A DNA stretch of 64,000 nucleotides from positions 124,001 to 188,000 of the forward strand of contig JASBSS010000001.1 of the NCBI GenBank assembly GCA_030148805.1, given 5' to 3'. Shown here piece by piece: positions 29,044-38,492 of the stretch. Below the pieces are notes generated by a model. The model did no database searches. It was not told the DNA's origin and was given only the letters and a program-made list of their open reading frames with translations. Every line of letters starts with the position of its first letter. The first letter of the stretch is position 1. The stretch comes from Thiogranum sp. GTDB taxonomy: Bacteria > Pseudomonadota > Gammaproteobacteria > DSM-19610. The translations under genes and the position numbers were made by a program.

Positions 29044-30936
29044 ATGTTGAAGACCCACCGGCTGACGGCCACCTCCGCGCTGGTCATCGCCGCGTCGCTG
29101 CTGTTGGCGGTCAATCTCCTCGCCGGCCTGACCCTCAAGGGGTGGAAGCTCGATATGACGGAGAATCGCCTGTATACCCTGTCCGACGGAACCCGTCGGA
29201 TTCTGGCCCAGCTCGGCGAGCCCGTCACGCTGCGCTTCTACTTTTCGCACCAGCAGTTCAGCGACAACCCGGTGATCGCCACCTACGCGCAACGGGTCGA
29301 GGAGTTGCTCGAAGAATACGCCGCGGCCAGCGACGGCCGCCTACGCCTGATCGTGGAAGACCCCGATCCGTATTCCGAGGCCCAGGAACAAGCCGCCCGC
29401 TTCGGGCTGCAAGGCGTGCCGGTCGATACCCATGGCGGTTTTGCCTATTTCGGTCTGGTCGGCAGCAACGCCGTCGACGACATCCGGCGCATCCCCTTCT
29501 TTCAGCCGGAACAGGAAGACGCGCTCGAGTACACGGTGTCGAAAATGATCTACGCCCTGGCGCATCCCCGCAAACCGGTGGTGGGACTGATTTCCGGTCT
29601 GCCGATCAGCGCCGGCTCGGGCGGAGACAACCCGTTGTTCGGCGAACAGTCGCGGGACTGGTTCGCGCTCAGCCAGATCAAGCAGTCGTTCGAGGTGATG
29701 CCGCTGCAGGCCGACAGCACGCAGATTCCCGCCTCGGTGGACGTGCTCATGCTGGTCTACCCCCGCGATCTGTCCGAAGGGCTCCTGTTTGCCATCGACC
29801 AATACGTGCTCGCCGGTGGGCGGGCACTGGTTTTCCTCGACAGCTTCTCCGAGACCGACACCTCGTTGCCGCAGGTCACCAGCGCGGATCAGGGTTATGT
29901 GGAGGCGGTGCGCAGCGCCGACCTGCAACCGCTGTTGCATGCCTGGGGACTACAACTGGTACCCGACCAGGTCGCCGCCGACCGCCGCGTGGCCACCAGC
30001 GTGACGACCAGCAGCGGCACGGCGATCGACTACATCGTCTGGTTGACCCTGCACCAGCAGTACCTGAACCCCGAGGATTTCGTCACCGCCGATCTGAACA
30101 CCCTGGTCATGGCCAGCGCGGGCTACTTATACAAACGACCGGACGCGAGCACCCGGATCACCCCTCTGATCCAGACCAGCGATCAGGCCATGTCGTTGGA
30201 AGCCGGGTACATCAAGTACGGCACCAAGCCCACCGATCTGTTGCAGATGTATAGCGTCGGCGGCTCCCCCCTGGTACTGGCCGCCCGGGTGCGCGGCGAG
30301 ATCGAAAGCGCGTTTCCCACCCCGCCGCCAACCGTCGCGACGTCGCAGCGGCTGCTGCGCTCCCGCGAACCGGCGAATCTGATCGTGGTGGCCGACAGCG
30401 ATCTGCTCGCGGACCGTTTCTGGGTGGATTTTCAGGACTTTTACGGCCGTCAGGTGGCGGTCACGCGCGCGGACAACGGTGCCTTTGTCCTCAATGCATT
30501 GGAGAATCTTAGCGGCAGCAACGATCTGATCGGCCTGCGCAGTCGCGGCCCTTCGGCACGGCCGTTCACCAGAGTCAGCGCGCTCAAGGAAGCCGCCGAG
30601 CGACAGTTCCGCGCCAAGGAGCGAGCCCTGCAACTGAAACTCGGTGAAACCGAACAGCAGATCAACGAGCTGCGCCAACAGAAAGAGACCGAGGGCAAGC
30701 TGATCATCAGCCCAGAGCAGCGCGCGAGCCTGCGCGAGTTGCAGCTCGAGCAGCTCGGGATCCGCAAGGAACTGCGCGCCGTGCAGCACGATCTGACCCG
30801 CAGCATCGAGGAACTCGGCAATCGGGTCAAACTCCTGAACCTCGGCCTGGTCCCGCTGCTGATCGTTCTGCTGGCGGGCGTCATCGGCAGCCTGCGGCTG
30901 CGGCGCCGGCGGCGCGTCAGTTGCGCACCGGACTAA
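29044..30936 (+). CDS. GldG-like ABC-accessory membrane protein
   Basis: A 630-residue protein with one N-terminal membrane segment (about 12-32), a large periplasmic domain starting LDMTENRLYTLSDGTRRIL and a C-terminal segment (about 600-620, LGLVPLLIVLLAGVIGSLRL). This is the layout of the GldG/ABC_transp_aux family, which partners GldA and GldF-type subunits. A coiled coil (about 515-595, rich in Glu/Gln/Arg) precedes the last segment. It ends in TAATG, the ATG being the start of the next gene. In Bacteroidota such proteins serve gliding; in proteobacteria the role is not settled. Confidence 0.88.
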   Translation: MLKTHRLTATSALVIAASLLLAVNLLAGLTLKGWKLDMTENRLYTLSDGTRRILAQLGEPVTLRFYFSHQQFSDNPVIATYAQRVEELLEEYAAASDGRLRLIVEDPDPYSEAQEQAARFGLQGVPVDTHGGFAYFGLVGSNAVDDIRRIPFFQPEQEDALEYTVSKMIYALAHPRKPVVGLISGLPISAGSGGDNPLFGEQSRDWFALSQIKQSFEVMPLQADSTQIPASVDVLMLVYPRDLSEGLLFAIDQYVLAGGRALVFLDSFSETDTSLPQVTSADQGYVEAVRSADLQPLLHAWGLQLVPDQVAADRRVATSVTTSSGTAIDYIVWLTLHQQYLNPEDFVTADLNTLVMASAGYLYKRPDASTRITPLIQTSDQAMSLEAGYIKYGTKPTDLLQMYSVGGSPLVLAARVRGEIESAFPTPPPTVATSQRLLRSREPANLIVVADSDLLADRFWVDFQDFYGRQVAVTRADNGAFVLNALENLSGSNDLIGLRSRGPSARPFTRVSALKEAAERQFRAKERALQLKLGETEQQINELRQQKETEGKLIISPEQRASLRELQLEQLGIRKELRAVQHDLTRSIEELGNRVKLLNLGLVPLLIVLLAGVIGSLRLRRRRRVSCAPD

Positions 30937-31934
30937 TGTCGGGGAAAGCATTAATTGCCGGCTTGGCGCTGCTGCTGTCGATCAGTGTCTACCTGTACTA
31001 CCGTGCCCCGCCGGGAGCTGACGCCAGCGCCAGCGGACCGTTGCTGTTTCCCGAGCTGGAACAGCAACTCAACACCATCACCCGCATCAGAATCAGCCGC
31101 GAGGGGAACCGCTACGAGCTGGAACGACGCGCGGGCAAGTGGCTGCTGCCCGGCAACGGAAACTACCCGGCGAGCCACGCGCGCGTCAAACCCGTGTTGC
31201 TCGATCTGGCGCGCCTGACAGTCGTGGAAGCCAAAACCGAGCACGCCGAGCAGTACGCCCGCCTGGGCGTGCAAACACCCGCCCCCGGCAGCGACAATAC
31301 CCGTATCGACCTGTTCAGCGCCCAGCGAACCCGCGTCGCCGCGCTGATCGTCGGACGCGTCCGCCCCGGCCTTATCGCCGGCGGCAGGGACGGTATCTAC
31401 GCGCGCGAACCTGACCAGGCGCGCGCCTGGTTGCTGGCCGGAAACCTCGACGTGCCGCAACGCCCGGTGGACTGGGCCGAGCGCCGGATCATCCATATCA
31501 CGCCCAAACAGGTGCGCCGCGTGACCATCACCCATCCCGACGGGACCCGCCTGCAGGTGGAGAAAGCGTATCGCGGCGCCCCGGATTACAAGTTGATCGC
31601 CACCACCTCCGGCGACCCGGCCCTCCCCCCCGGCGGCGCCCTCAATCTGCTGGCGCGCGGCCTGGCGGCCTTGGACCTGGAGGATGTCATGCCGCGCACG
31701 GCCGATCGATGGAACCCAAAGGACGCCGTCCAGGCCGACTACGAGACCTGGGACGGGATCCGGATCAAGGTGTATACACTGGAACGGCAGGGACACATCT
31801 TCGCCTGGTTCGACATCGACAACGACGCCACCGGCCTCGGGACCCGGCTCGACGGCTGGATCTTCCGTCTGAGCAGAAACCGTGGCGAGCCGTTGCGAGC
31901 ACGACCCGGCGATCTGACGTTGCCCGCCTCCTGA
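30936..31934 (+). CDS. DUF4340-family membrane-anchored protein
   Basis: A 332-residue protein with an N-terminal anchor (ALIAGLALLLSISVYLYY) and a periplasmic domain of repeated strands (TRIRISREGNRYELERRAGK, RVTITHPDGTRLQVEKAYRG). This is typical of DUF4340 proteins, which accompany GldG-like genes. The ATG at 30936 overlaps the previous stop (TAATG), so translation is coupled. Function is unknown beyond membership in this ABC operon. Confidence 0.85.
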   Translation: MSGKALIAGLALLLSISVYLYYRAPPGADASASGPLLFPELEQQLNTITRIRISREGNRYELERRAGKWLLPGNGNYPASHARVKPVLLDLARLTVVEAKTEHAEQYARLGVQTPAPGSDNTRIDLFSAQRTRVAALIVGRVRPGLIAGGRDGIYAREPDQARAWLLAGNLDVPQRPVDWAERRIIHITPKQVRRVTITHPDGTRLQVEKAYRGAPDYKLIATTSGDPALPPGGALNLLARGLAALDLEDVMPRTADRWNPKDAVQADYETWDGIRIKVYTLERQGHIFAWFDIDNDATGLGTRLDGWIFRLSRNRGEPLRARPGDLTLPAS

Positions 31935-32185
31935 GACCCGAGCGCGTCGACGGCCACGCGGCGGCCAGTTTCCCAGGCACGCGACCCGGGTCAGGGTATC
32001 GACAGCTGGCGCAAGACCGCGTAGGCCAAATACAACGTCGCCCCGCTCCCAACGCCGGGCACGCGCTCGGACATAGCCCTACAAGTCACCGGCTTTTGCG
32101 CCGCTATAAGGACAGCGCGTTTCTGGCATACTGCCGGCTGTTTTGGTGCCGCCGACGCACCGGCCCACCCGCGCAAGGATTTCGC

Positions 32186-33430
32186 ATGCTTCGAAGCATA
32201 CTTTCAATCTATTCCCTCCTGGCTGCCACGGCGGTGCTGCTGCTCGGCTCCGGCCTGCTCGGCACGGTCGTCTCCCTGCGCGCCGCGCTGGAGCACTTTT
32301 CGCGCGGGACCATCGGCCTGATCATGTCGGGGTTTTTCCTCGGCTATGTGCTGGGCTCTTACCTGTGCCCCCGGGTGGTACACGCCGTGGGCCACATCCG
32401 CAGCTTTTCGGCCTTCGCGGCCGTCGGCTGCGCCAGCGTCATACTCCACGGCCTGTGGATCGATCCGGTGGTCTGGCTGCTGCTGCGCGTGATCACCGGC
32501 GTCAGCATGCTGGGCATGTATCTGGTGATCGAGTCCTGGCTCAGCAGCCTGTCGGAAAACCGTAGCCGCGGCAGCCTGTTCGCCGTCTACATGACCATCA
32601 ACCTGCTCGCCCTGGGCGGTGGTCAGTACCTGCTGCTGGTCTACGACGTCGGCACGCTGGCCCCCTTCGCGCTCACCGCGCTGTTCTTCTCGCTGGCGCT
32701 GGTGCCCATCGCGCTGACGCGCATGACCCAACCGACCCCCGTGCCAGCGGGCCATCTGGGATTGCGTAATCTTTATGCCACCTCCCCGCTGGCCGTAACC
32801 GGGGCACTGATATCGGGCTTGATCGGCGGCGCGCTTTGGGGCATGGGGCCGGTGTATGCCGCGAGCGTGGGCTTCGACACCGCCGGTATCGCCATGTTCA
32901 TGAGCGGCATCATTTTCGGCGGCGCACTGCTGCAGTGGCCGCTGGGGCATCTTTCGGATCGTCACGACCGCCGACTGGTCATCCTCTTCGTCTGCCTGTT
33001 TGCGGGTACCGCCGCCATGGGCGTTTACTTTCTCGTCGACGCGCATCCGCGACTGGCGCTGCTGCCCGCGGTACTGTTCGGCGGCGGCGCCTTCTCGATC
33101 TATTCGCTCAGCGTGGCCCAGGCCAACGACCACCTGCACGCCGAACACGTGCTGGAAACCACCCGCGGGCTGTTACTGCTCGGCGGCATCGGTTCGGTTA
33201 TCGGCCCGCTCGCCGCCGGGCTGCTGATGCAGTGGCTCGACACCCATGTCCTGATGCTCTATTTCGCCGCGTTGATGGCCTTGCTGGCGACGATCGCCTG
33301 GCTGCGCCGCCGGACGGGGGAAGCGATCAGCCCGCGGGAACAGGCCGAGTTCGTCATGATGGCGCGCACCTCGCCCGCGGTTCTGGAGCTGGATCCACGC
33401 GTCGAACCCGAAGAGCCGTCAGCGCCCTGA
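32186..33430 (+). CDS. MFS transporter, YcaD-like
   Basis: A 414-residue inner-membrane carrier with about 12 membrane segments. It has the MFS-type loops GFFLGYVLGSYLCPRVVHAV (between TM2 and TM3) and PLGHLSDRHDRR (between TM8 and TM9). The repertoire and the Arg-rich cytoplasmic tail resemble the YcaD branch of unknown substrate. The ATG at 32186 has AAGGA six bases upstream; the frame runs open further upstream but that part overlaps the previous gene and has no membrane character. It is separated from the Gld-type operon by 250 nt in which I see nothing definite. Confidence 0.87.
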   Translation: MLRSILSIYSLLAATAVLLLGSGLLGTVVSLRAALEHFSRGTIGLIMSGFFLGYVLGSYLCPRVVHAVGHIRSFSAFAAVGCASVILHGLWIDPVVWLLLRVITGVSMLGMYLVIESWLSSLSENRSRGSLFAVYMTINLLALGGGQYLLLVYDVGTLAPFALTALFFSLALVPIALTRMTQPTPVPAGHLGLRNLYATSPLAVTGALISGLIGGALWGMGPVYAASVGFDTAGIAMFMSGIIFGGALLQWPLGHLSDRHDRRLVILFVCLFAGTAAMGVYFLVDAHPRLALLPAVLFGGGAFSIYSLSVAQANDHLHAEHVLETTRGLLLLGGIGSVIGPLAAGLLMQWLDTHVLMLYFAALMALLATIAWLRRRTGEAISPREQAEFVMMARTSPAVLELDPRVEPEEPSAP

Positions 33431-33438
33431 GGCGCCGC

Positions 33439-34212
33439 TCAGGCGTCGCGCCGCTCGGCGGCGATGCTCCGCAGGCGGGGCACGGCCAGACCGCCCGCAT
33501 CGGCCAATGTCAGCGCCCGCTGCAGGCGCGCCGGGGCGCTGCGACCCATGCACTTGTGCGCCGGATCGCCGGCGAAGGCCTGCAACATTCCCTGAATCAG
33601 CACCTCGCGCTCGAAGCTTTGCCCGCATAAGTGCTCTTGCAGGTCGATCACGTCGTTGGCGACCTCGCGCGCCAGCCTCTGGTGCTCGTCCCACAACTGG
33701 CTGACCGTCCCACCCACCACCAGACCGGCGATGTTGGTGGTCAATATGTACAGGTTCTTTATCACCAGCTCGACCAGCAGCGCCTCGGCATCGGGCAACA
33801 CCCTGACCGGTATGTCGATACTCTCCAGCGCGGTCTGCAACAACACCGCCTGTGGCCCGAAAGCCGGAGACGGCAGCAGCACCTTCGCGTCCATGCCCTT
33901 CTTCTTCTCGAACCAGACGGAGATGACCGTCGGATTGGCGATCTGATGGCGTTGCCAGTCCGCCGGCAACAGTTCGTTTTGCAGCAGTGCCAGGCGCTCG
34001 CGCCAGGGTCCCGGGATTGCTTCCAGGCCCGCGTGCAGATCCTTTTCCGCCACCGCCAGCAGGACCATTTGCGGCTCGGGCAACCGAGACGCCTGCGCGG
34101 CGATGTCCATATCGCGGGTCACCGGAAAAACCGGGTGACCGCTGCGTAACAGACCGCGCGCGAATACCGCGCCAAGTTCTCCGATTCCGATTACGACTAC
34201 AGGTTGTTTCAT
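33439..34212 (-). CDS. Rossmann-fold NAD(P)-binding protein, ketopantoate-reductase-like
   Basis: A 257-residue cytoplasmic protein. The N-terminal dinucleotide-binding motif is VVVIGIGELGAVFARGLLRS (GxGxxG). An all-helical C-terminal half follows (VELVIKNLYILTTNIAGLVV), as in 2-dehydropantoate reductase-type enzymes. The family's catalytic Lys/Glu cannot be assigned with confidence, so it may have another substrate or be non-catalytic. It converges with the MFS gene (8-nt gap) and follows the FNT channel gene on the same strand. Start ATG 34212. Confidence 0.75.
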   Translation of the reverse strand: MKQPVVVIGIGELGAVFARGLLRSGHPVFPVTRDMDIAAQASRLPEPQMVLLAVAEKDLHAGLEAIPGPWRERLALLQNELLPADWQRHQIANPTVISVWFEKKKGMDAKVLLPSPAFGPQAVLLQTALESIDIPVRVLPDAEALLVELVIKNLYILTTNIAGLVVGGTVSQLWDEHQRLAREVANDVIDLQEHLCGQSFEREVLIQGMLQAFAGDPAHKCMGRSAPARLQRALTLADAGGLAVPRLRSIAAERRDA

Positions 34213-34271
34213 GCTGCGCCCTTTGTGCTCCTGATAGGAGCATCGAGTTGTTTGACCAGTGTCCATTATAA

Positions 34272-35117
34272 CTATTTACCGTTGCTGCGCGTGTGGACCT
34301 GCGCGTAGTTGATGGCCGCCACCAGGGCCACGCCGCCGAGCGTGTTGCCGATCAACGTCGGCACAAAGAAGGCCGTGAACGCGTCCCCGGGCGAGACCAG
34401 CTGATTGAACACGGCATAGAACATTTCCGTGGACCCGGCAATGATATGCGGAAAACCGGCGATACCGACCAGATAGGTGATGATGATGATGACGGTGACC
34501 CGCCCGGTTTCGGCCACCGGCAGCAACCACACCATCAGCGCGATCAACCAACCGGCGAATATCGCCCGCAGCAGCGTGTTGCCGAAGCTTCCCTCGAGCG
34601 CCTCCAGGGCGGTGACATCGAGGGTGGCGAATTGTTTCGCCTCGATCAGCGCTCCGGCGGAAAAGGCGAAGGCGAACACCAGAGTACCGATGAGATTGGC
34701 GCCCAATACGACAGCCCACAGACGGGCGGTGTTGAGCGCCACCGCCAGGCTCTTCTTGTGCAGCACCTGCAGCACCGGCACCAAGGTGTTTTCGGTGAAC
34801 AGCTGCTGCCGGCCCAGAATCACAAACAGAAAACCGACCGAATAGCCGAACTTCGACACCAGGCTTTGCCAGGACGCCTCGGGCAGACCGGCGCGCAACA
34901 GCGCCTCGGCCAGAAAGGAAAAGCCCATCGACAGCCCCGCCGCCAGGCCCGACCAGAACAGCGCGTGGTTGGGACGGCTCAGTTCGTTCTCGGCTTCCTG
35001 GCGGATCGCTTCGTAGACCACGGCCACCCCGGGAGCGCTGCGCCGATGCGCCTCGTGGCGTTCGCGCGCCGACAGCGCGATATCGTCCCCGTTCCTGTTT
35101 TCCTCGTTCTGATTCAT
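34272..35117 (-). CDS. Formate/nitrite transporter family channel, YfdC-like
   Basis: A 281-residue inner-membrane protein with six membrane segments and a polar N-terminus of about 45 residues. The FNT hallmarks are seen as LFWSGLAAGLSMGFSF (first helix), GRQQLFTENTLVPVL (where the break after TM2 occurs) and HIIAGSTEMFYAV with FVPTLIGNTLGG. These details match the YfdC branch rather than FocA/NirC. The substrate is unknown. It lies between transaldolase and a Rossmann-fold protein gene on the same strand. Start ATG 35117. Confidence 0.88.
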   Translation of the reverse strand: MNQNEENRNGDDIALSARERHEAHRRSAPGVAVVYEAIRQEAENELSRPNHALFWSGLAAGLSMGFSFLAEALLRAGLPEASWQSLVSKFGYSVGFLFVILGRQQLFTENTLVPVLQVLHKKSLAVALNTARLWAVVLGANLIGTLVFAFAFSAGALIEAKQFATLDVTALEALEGSFGNTLLRAIFAGWLIALMVWLLPVAETGRVTVIIIITYLVGIAGFPHIIAGSTEMFYAVFNQLVSPGDAFTAFFVPTLIGNTLGGVALVAAINYAQVHTRSNGK

Positions 35118-35207
35118 ACCGAAGCACCTCCAGGGGTCGAATGATTTCCCGACGCGTGCCGGCCTGCCGGTCGATGCGCTCGGCGTTCAGGGGCAAAAGC
35201 GGGGGTC

Positions 35208-36335
35208 TCAGGCGCCGGCGTGCGCGCGGCCCAGCGTTTCGAGCAGCGACTGATAGGGTTTGACGAATTTCTCGATGCCTTCGCGCTCGAGCCTGTCGGT
35301 GATCGCATGCATATCGATGCCGAGCTCGCCGAGCCCTTTCATGACCGACACGGCGTTGGCCATCGCCGCGTCCAGGCGTAAGGCCGGTTGGCCATGGTCG
35401 CGATAGGCGCTGAGCGTTTCCAGCGGCAGGGTGTTGACCGTATCGGGGGCGATCAGCGCCTCGACGTACTTGATATCGCTGTAGCTCGGATCCTTGGTGC
35501 CGGTACTGGCCCACAGCGGGCGTTGCACCCGGGCGCCGGCGGCGGCAAGCGCCTGCCAACGCGCCGACGCGCTGATTTCGCCAAACCGCTTGTAGGCGAA
35601 CGCCGCGCTGGCGATCGCCGCCTGGCCGCGCAGCTCCCTGGCTTTCTCGGCACGCGGATCGTCCCCGGCGGCGATGGCATCGAGCAGCGGGTCGACCATC
35701 ACGTCGATACGGCTGAGAAAGAAACTCGCCACCGAGGCGACGCGCTGAAACGCCAGTCCCAGCTCGCGCCGCTCTTCCAGGGCATCCAGGTAGGCGTCCA
35801 GGGCCTCGACATAGCGCCCCACCGAGAACAGCAGGGTGACATTGACGTTGATGCCCTCTGCCAGCAACTGACGTATCGCGGGAATACCTTCCACGGTCCC
35901 GGGCACCTTGATCATGATATTGGGCCGCTCCAATCGCCGCCAGAGTTCGCGCGCCTCGGCCACCGTCGCCTCGGTGTCGCGCGCCAGCGTCGGCGAGACC
36001 TCGATGCTGACATACCCGTCTCGCGCGTCGCTGGCGCGATACACGCCGGCGAAACTGTCGGCGGCGCGGGCGATGTCGCCGAGCACGATATGCTCGTATA
36101 AGGCGCCACGCTCGGCGCCCGCGTCACGCAGCCGTCTGATGTCTTCGTCGTAACAGGTATCGTTACTGATCGCTTTTTCGAAGATCGCGGGGTTGGAGGT
36201 CAGGCCCGTCAGGCGGTCGTCCCGGATCAGGCGCTCGAGCGTGCCGTCGACCAGGATGCGACGGTCGATATAGTCGAGCCACAAACTCTGTCCGAGATCC
36301 GCCACGGCGGCGGGGGGCGTAGGAGATGTTTCCAT
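35208..36335 (-). CDS. tal: Transaldolase
   Basis: A 375-residue cytoplasmic enzyme of the non-oxidative pentose phosphate pathway, exchanging a dihydroxyacetone unit between sugar phosphates. The Schiff-base lysine is K143 in NIMIKVPGT. TSNPAIFEKAI (47-57), TLLFSVGRY and WASTGTKDPSYSD are all conserved. Its length fits the longer transaldolase type of about 370 residues. It is first gene of a possible run with the FNT channel gene 90 nt downstream, though a functional link is not obvious. Start ATG 36335. Confidence 0.93.
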   Translation of the reverse strand: METSPTPPAAVADLGQSLWLDYIDRRILVDGTLERLIRDDRLTGLTSNPAIFEKAISNDTCYDEDIRRLRDAGAERGALYEHIVLGDIARAADSFAGVYRASDARDGYVSIEVSPTLARDTEATVAEARELWRRLERPNIMIKVPGTVEGIPAIRQLLAEGINVNVTLLFSVGRYVEALDAYLDALEERRELGLAFQRVASVASFFLSRIDVMVDPLLDAIAAGDDPRAEKARELRGQAAIASAAFAYKRFGEISASARWQALAAAGARVQRPLWASTGTKDPSYSDIKYVEALIAPDTVNTLPLETLSAYRDHGQPALRLDAAMANAVSVMKGLGELGIDMHAITDRLEREGIEKFVKPYQSLLETLGRAHAGA

Positions 36336-36490
36336 GCTGAGTACTCCCGTGTGAATGGATGCACCGGCGTTCGGTCACCCGTGGTGGACCACCGGAGGCG
36401 AACGATGGCCCGAAAGGCAAAGACCACCCGTCCATCAAGTCTAGTCGGCCGGGGGTCCTATGCAACGACCCATCAGGCCACGCGCGCTTA

Positions 36491-37513
36491 CTAGTGACCA
36501 TGGGCGGGATCGGGGGTTCCGGAGGCGGCAGCGCACGCCGGTGGCCTGCCCCGGTGCCACAGCTCACGCAACTGCGCCAGCGCCGGCTTGGGGGTACCGT
36601 CGTGGCGATAAAACCCCCAGTGGGCCTCCTCGGGGTGATGCCCGAATTCAGCGCGTGCGTTCTCGGTTTTCCAGGGGTGATCGAAGGCCTCGAAGTACAC
36701 GACCCCAAGACCGGAGCGCTCCGGCAGACGCGCGCACAATTGGCGCCAGAACTCGGCCTGACGGGCCGCTGAAAACCCTCTGGCCTGCGGTCCGCTCGGC
36801 AGGCCTGTTTCCTTTATCAGGATCGGTTTGGCGGATTGTTGCCGCAATCGCTGCGCCACATTGAGGACGAAGTCGACCGCCTGAGTCGTGTTCTCCGGCG
36901 CAAACCAGGGCTGGAACAACGGATGCACGCTGGGCAGGAGAAAATCCTGCTGTTGCAGAAAATCCGGCGGCCCGCCGTCCAGATAGAAGTAAAACGGCTC
37001 CGAGGTCGCCACCGCCACGCCCGGCAATTGCGCCCGCAGCTGGTGCATGGCGGCGCGCAGCAAAGGCCAGGAATGACGCCCGGCGAGCAGCGTCTCGTTG
37101 CCGACGGCCACGGCGACCACCAGCTGCGGCCAGCGGCGGGCAAGCCTGACCGCGGCGGCAAGTTCCTGTTGCGAGGTCGGGTCCCAGACCCCGAGGACGA
37201 GGGCACGGAAGCCCAGATCCGCGGCGATGGCGGGGACCGCTTCCAGGCCGCCGCCGCTGGAATACGTCACCAGCCCCTGAAAATCCCCGCGCAGACGCAG
37301 CAGATCCTGTCTTATCTGCCGCGCCGACGCCGCGCGCACCTGGCCATCGACGATGTTCAGATCGGTGGGGGTATAGGCGACGAAACGCACGCTGTCGATG
37401 GCCCGCGACAGGGCTTGCGGGTCGGTCTGCGACTGCGCCCGCAACGGCGCCACGATCACCAGCGCCAGCAATGCCAGCACCGCCACCCGCTCGGACTCAG
37501 TTCGCCGCCGCAC
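36491..37513 (-). CDS. GH17-like exported glycoside hydrolase
   Basis: A 340-residue protein with a signal-like N-terminus (RVAVLALLALVIVAPLRA) and a (beta/alpha)8-type domain. The candidate acid/base is E140 in VAVAVGNETLL and the nucleophile is E235 in ILIKETGLPSGP, matching the VGNE and ETGWPS blocks of GH17 beta-1,3-glucanases. The C-terminal WGFYRHDGTPKP is also typical. The start is the GTG at 37513, overlapping the PA2778-like gene by 17 nt; a GTG at 37486 is an alternative. Likely acts on beta-glucan in the periplasm or outside. The tail is short and low in complexity. Confidence 0.75.
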   Translation of the reverse strand: MRRRTESERVAVLALLALVIVAPLRAQSQTDPQALSRAIDSVRFVAYTPTDLNIVDGQVRAASARQIRQDLLRLRGDFQGLVTYSSGGGLEAVPAIAADLGFRALVLGVWDPTSQQELAAAVRLARRWPQLVVAVAVGNETLLAGRHSWPLLRAAMHQLRAQLPGVAVATSEPFYFYLDGGPPDFLQQQDFLLPSVHPLFQPWFAPENTTQAVDFVLNVAQRLRQQSAKPILIKETGLPSGPQARGFSAARQAEFWRQLCARLPERSGLGVVYFEAFDHPWKTENARAEFGHHPEEAHWGFYRHDGTPKPALAQLRELWHRGRPPACAAASGTPDPAHGH

Positions 37514-38486
37514 AGACGATCGGCTCGCAATCCGGGGATTCGCGGTGGGTCGCCGCGCCTTCGATTTCCTTCAGACTGTCGCGAAAGTTGCTGTTGTGCG
37601 GCGCCAGTCGTACCGCGCAGGCCGCCGCGCTACGCGCCTCCAGCGGACAGGACGTCTGCAGCAACGCGTAGGCGAGGTTGTTCCAGCCCCGAGGATCGCG
37701 CGGTGCGAGTTCGGTGGCCTGGCGAAACGCGGCTGCCGCGGCGCGATAGTCACCGGCGGCGTAATGATTGTTGCCCAGCGCCAGCGAGACACTGGCGTTT
37801 CTCGGCCAGCGTTGTTGCGCCGCGCGATAGGCGCTGGCCGCCGCTGCAGGAGCGCCCGCCTCCATGTCGTGCACCGCCTGGAGATAGCGAAACGCCCGGG
37901 CCGTCACCGGCATCCGGCCCGGCGGCAACACCACCAGCGCCCAGTAGTCGCCGCGCGCCCAGGTGCGCTCGAAGGCCGCCAGCGACGTGCGCCAACGCCG
38001 GGTGGTGCCCGAGCGCAGAAGGATTTCGTTCTGGTCCAGGTCGTAACCGATCACCACCGCGAAGTGCCAGTCGGGGACCCAGCTCAAACCGAGATTCTGC
38101 AACACCAGCACCGGATGGCCCGCGGCGACTTCGGTCAACAGCGCCGGGAGCGAGGGGTCGAGCGGATAGGCCAGCATGCCGTAACGGCGGGCGGTGGCGG
38201 CAAGCTCCGCCGGCAGACTGCCTTTCAACGCCGGCACGTAAACCGAATCGACCAATTGCTCGGGGCGCACCGCGAGGCCCTGCGCACCGAGCACGGTAGC
38301 CAAAGCCGCTGGTCCACACTGGTACTGTTGCTGCGGCCAGAAAGGTGTCCGCTCCAGCTCGACGGCGCGCGCCAAACCGGTGTCGGACTGTGCCGCCAGG
38401 GCGCGCGACTGCGGCGCAGTCGCGCAACCCGCCAGCCCGAACGCGGCGCCCAGTGCCAAAACCCGCAGGCAGGTCGCGCCGCGCAC
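37497..38486 (-). CDS. PA2778-family lipoprotein with C39-like cysteine peptidase and TPR
   Basis: A 329-residue predicted lipoprotein (lipobox LAGC, Cys 21). A C39-type peptidase domain (about 45-190) has catalytic candidates C57 (YQCGPAAL), H141 (DWHFAVVIGYD) and D149. A TPR region (about 205-300) follows. Together with the gene just upstream this is the pair named PA2778/PA2779 after Pseudomonas aeruginosa. The natural substrate is unknown; surface or periplasmic peptide processing is plausible. The start is the GTG at 38486, six bases after the preceding stop. Confidence 0.85.
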   Translation of the reverse strand: MRGATCLRVLALGAAFGLAGCATAPQSRALAAQSDTGLARAVELERTPFWPQQQYQCGPAALATVLGAQGLAVRPEQLVDSVYVPALKGSLPAELAATARRYGMLAYPLDPSLPALLTEVAAGHPVLVLQNLGLSWVPDWHFAVVIGYDLDQNEILLRSGTTRRWRTSLAAFERTWARGDYWALVVLPPGRMPVTARAFRYLQAVHDMEAGAPAAAASAYRAAQQRWPRNASVSLALGNNHYAAGDYRAAAAAFRQATELAPRDPRGWNNLAYALLQTSCPLEARSAAACAVRLAPHNSNFRDSLKEIEGAATHRESPDCEPIVCAAAN

Positions 38487-38492
38487 CCCGCC

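Noticed and set aside
31709-32185. N-terminal extension of the MFS carrier
   Set aside because: It overlaps the DUF4340 gene, is Arg/Pro-rich and has no membrane character. The ATG at 32186 has a good ribosome site.
33424-33450. Hairpin at the convergent ends of the MFS and Rossmann-fold genes
   Set aside because: Arms CGCCCTGAG and CTCAGGCG pair with one bulge, but there is no T tract on either strand and part lies in coding sequence.
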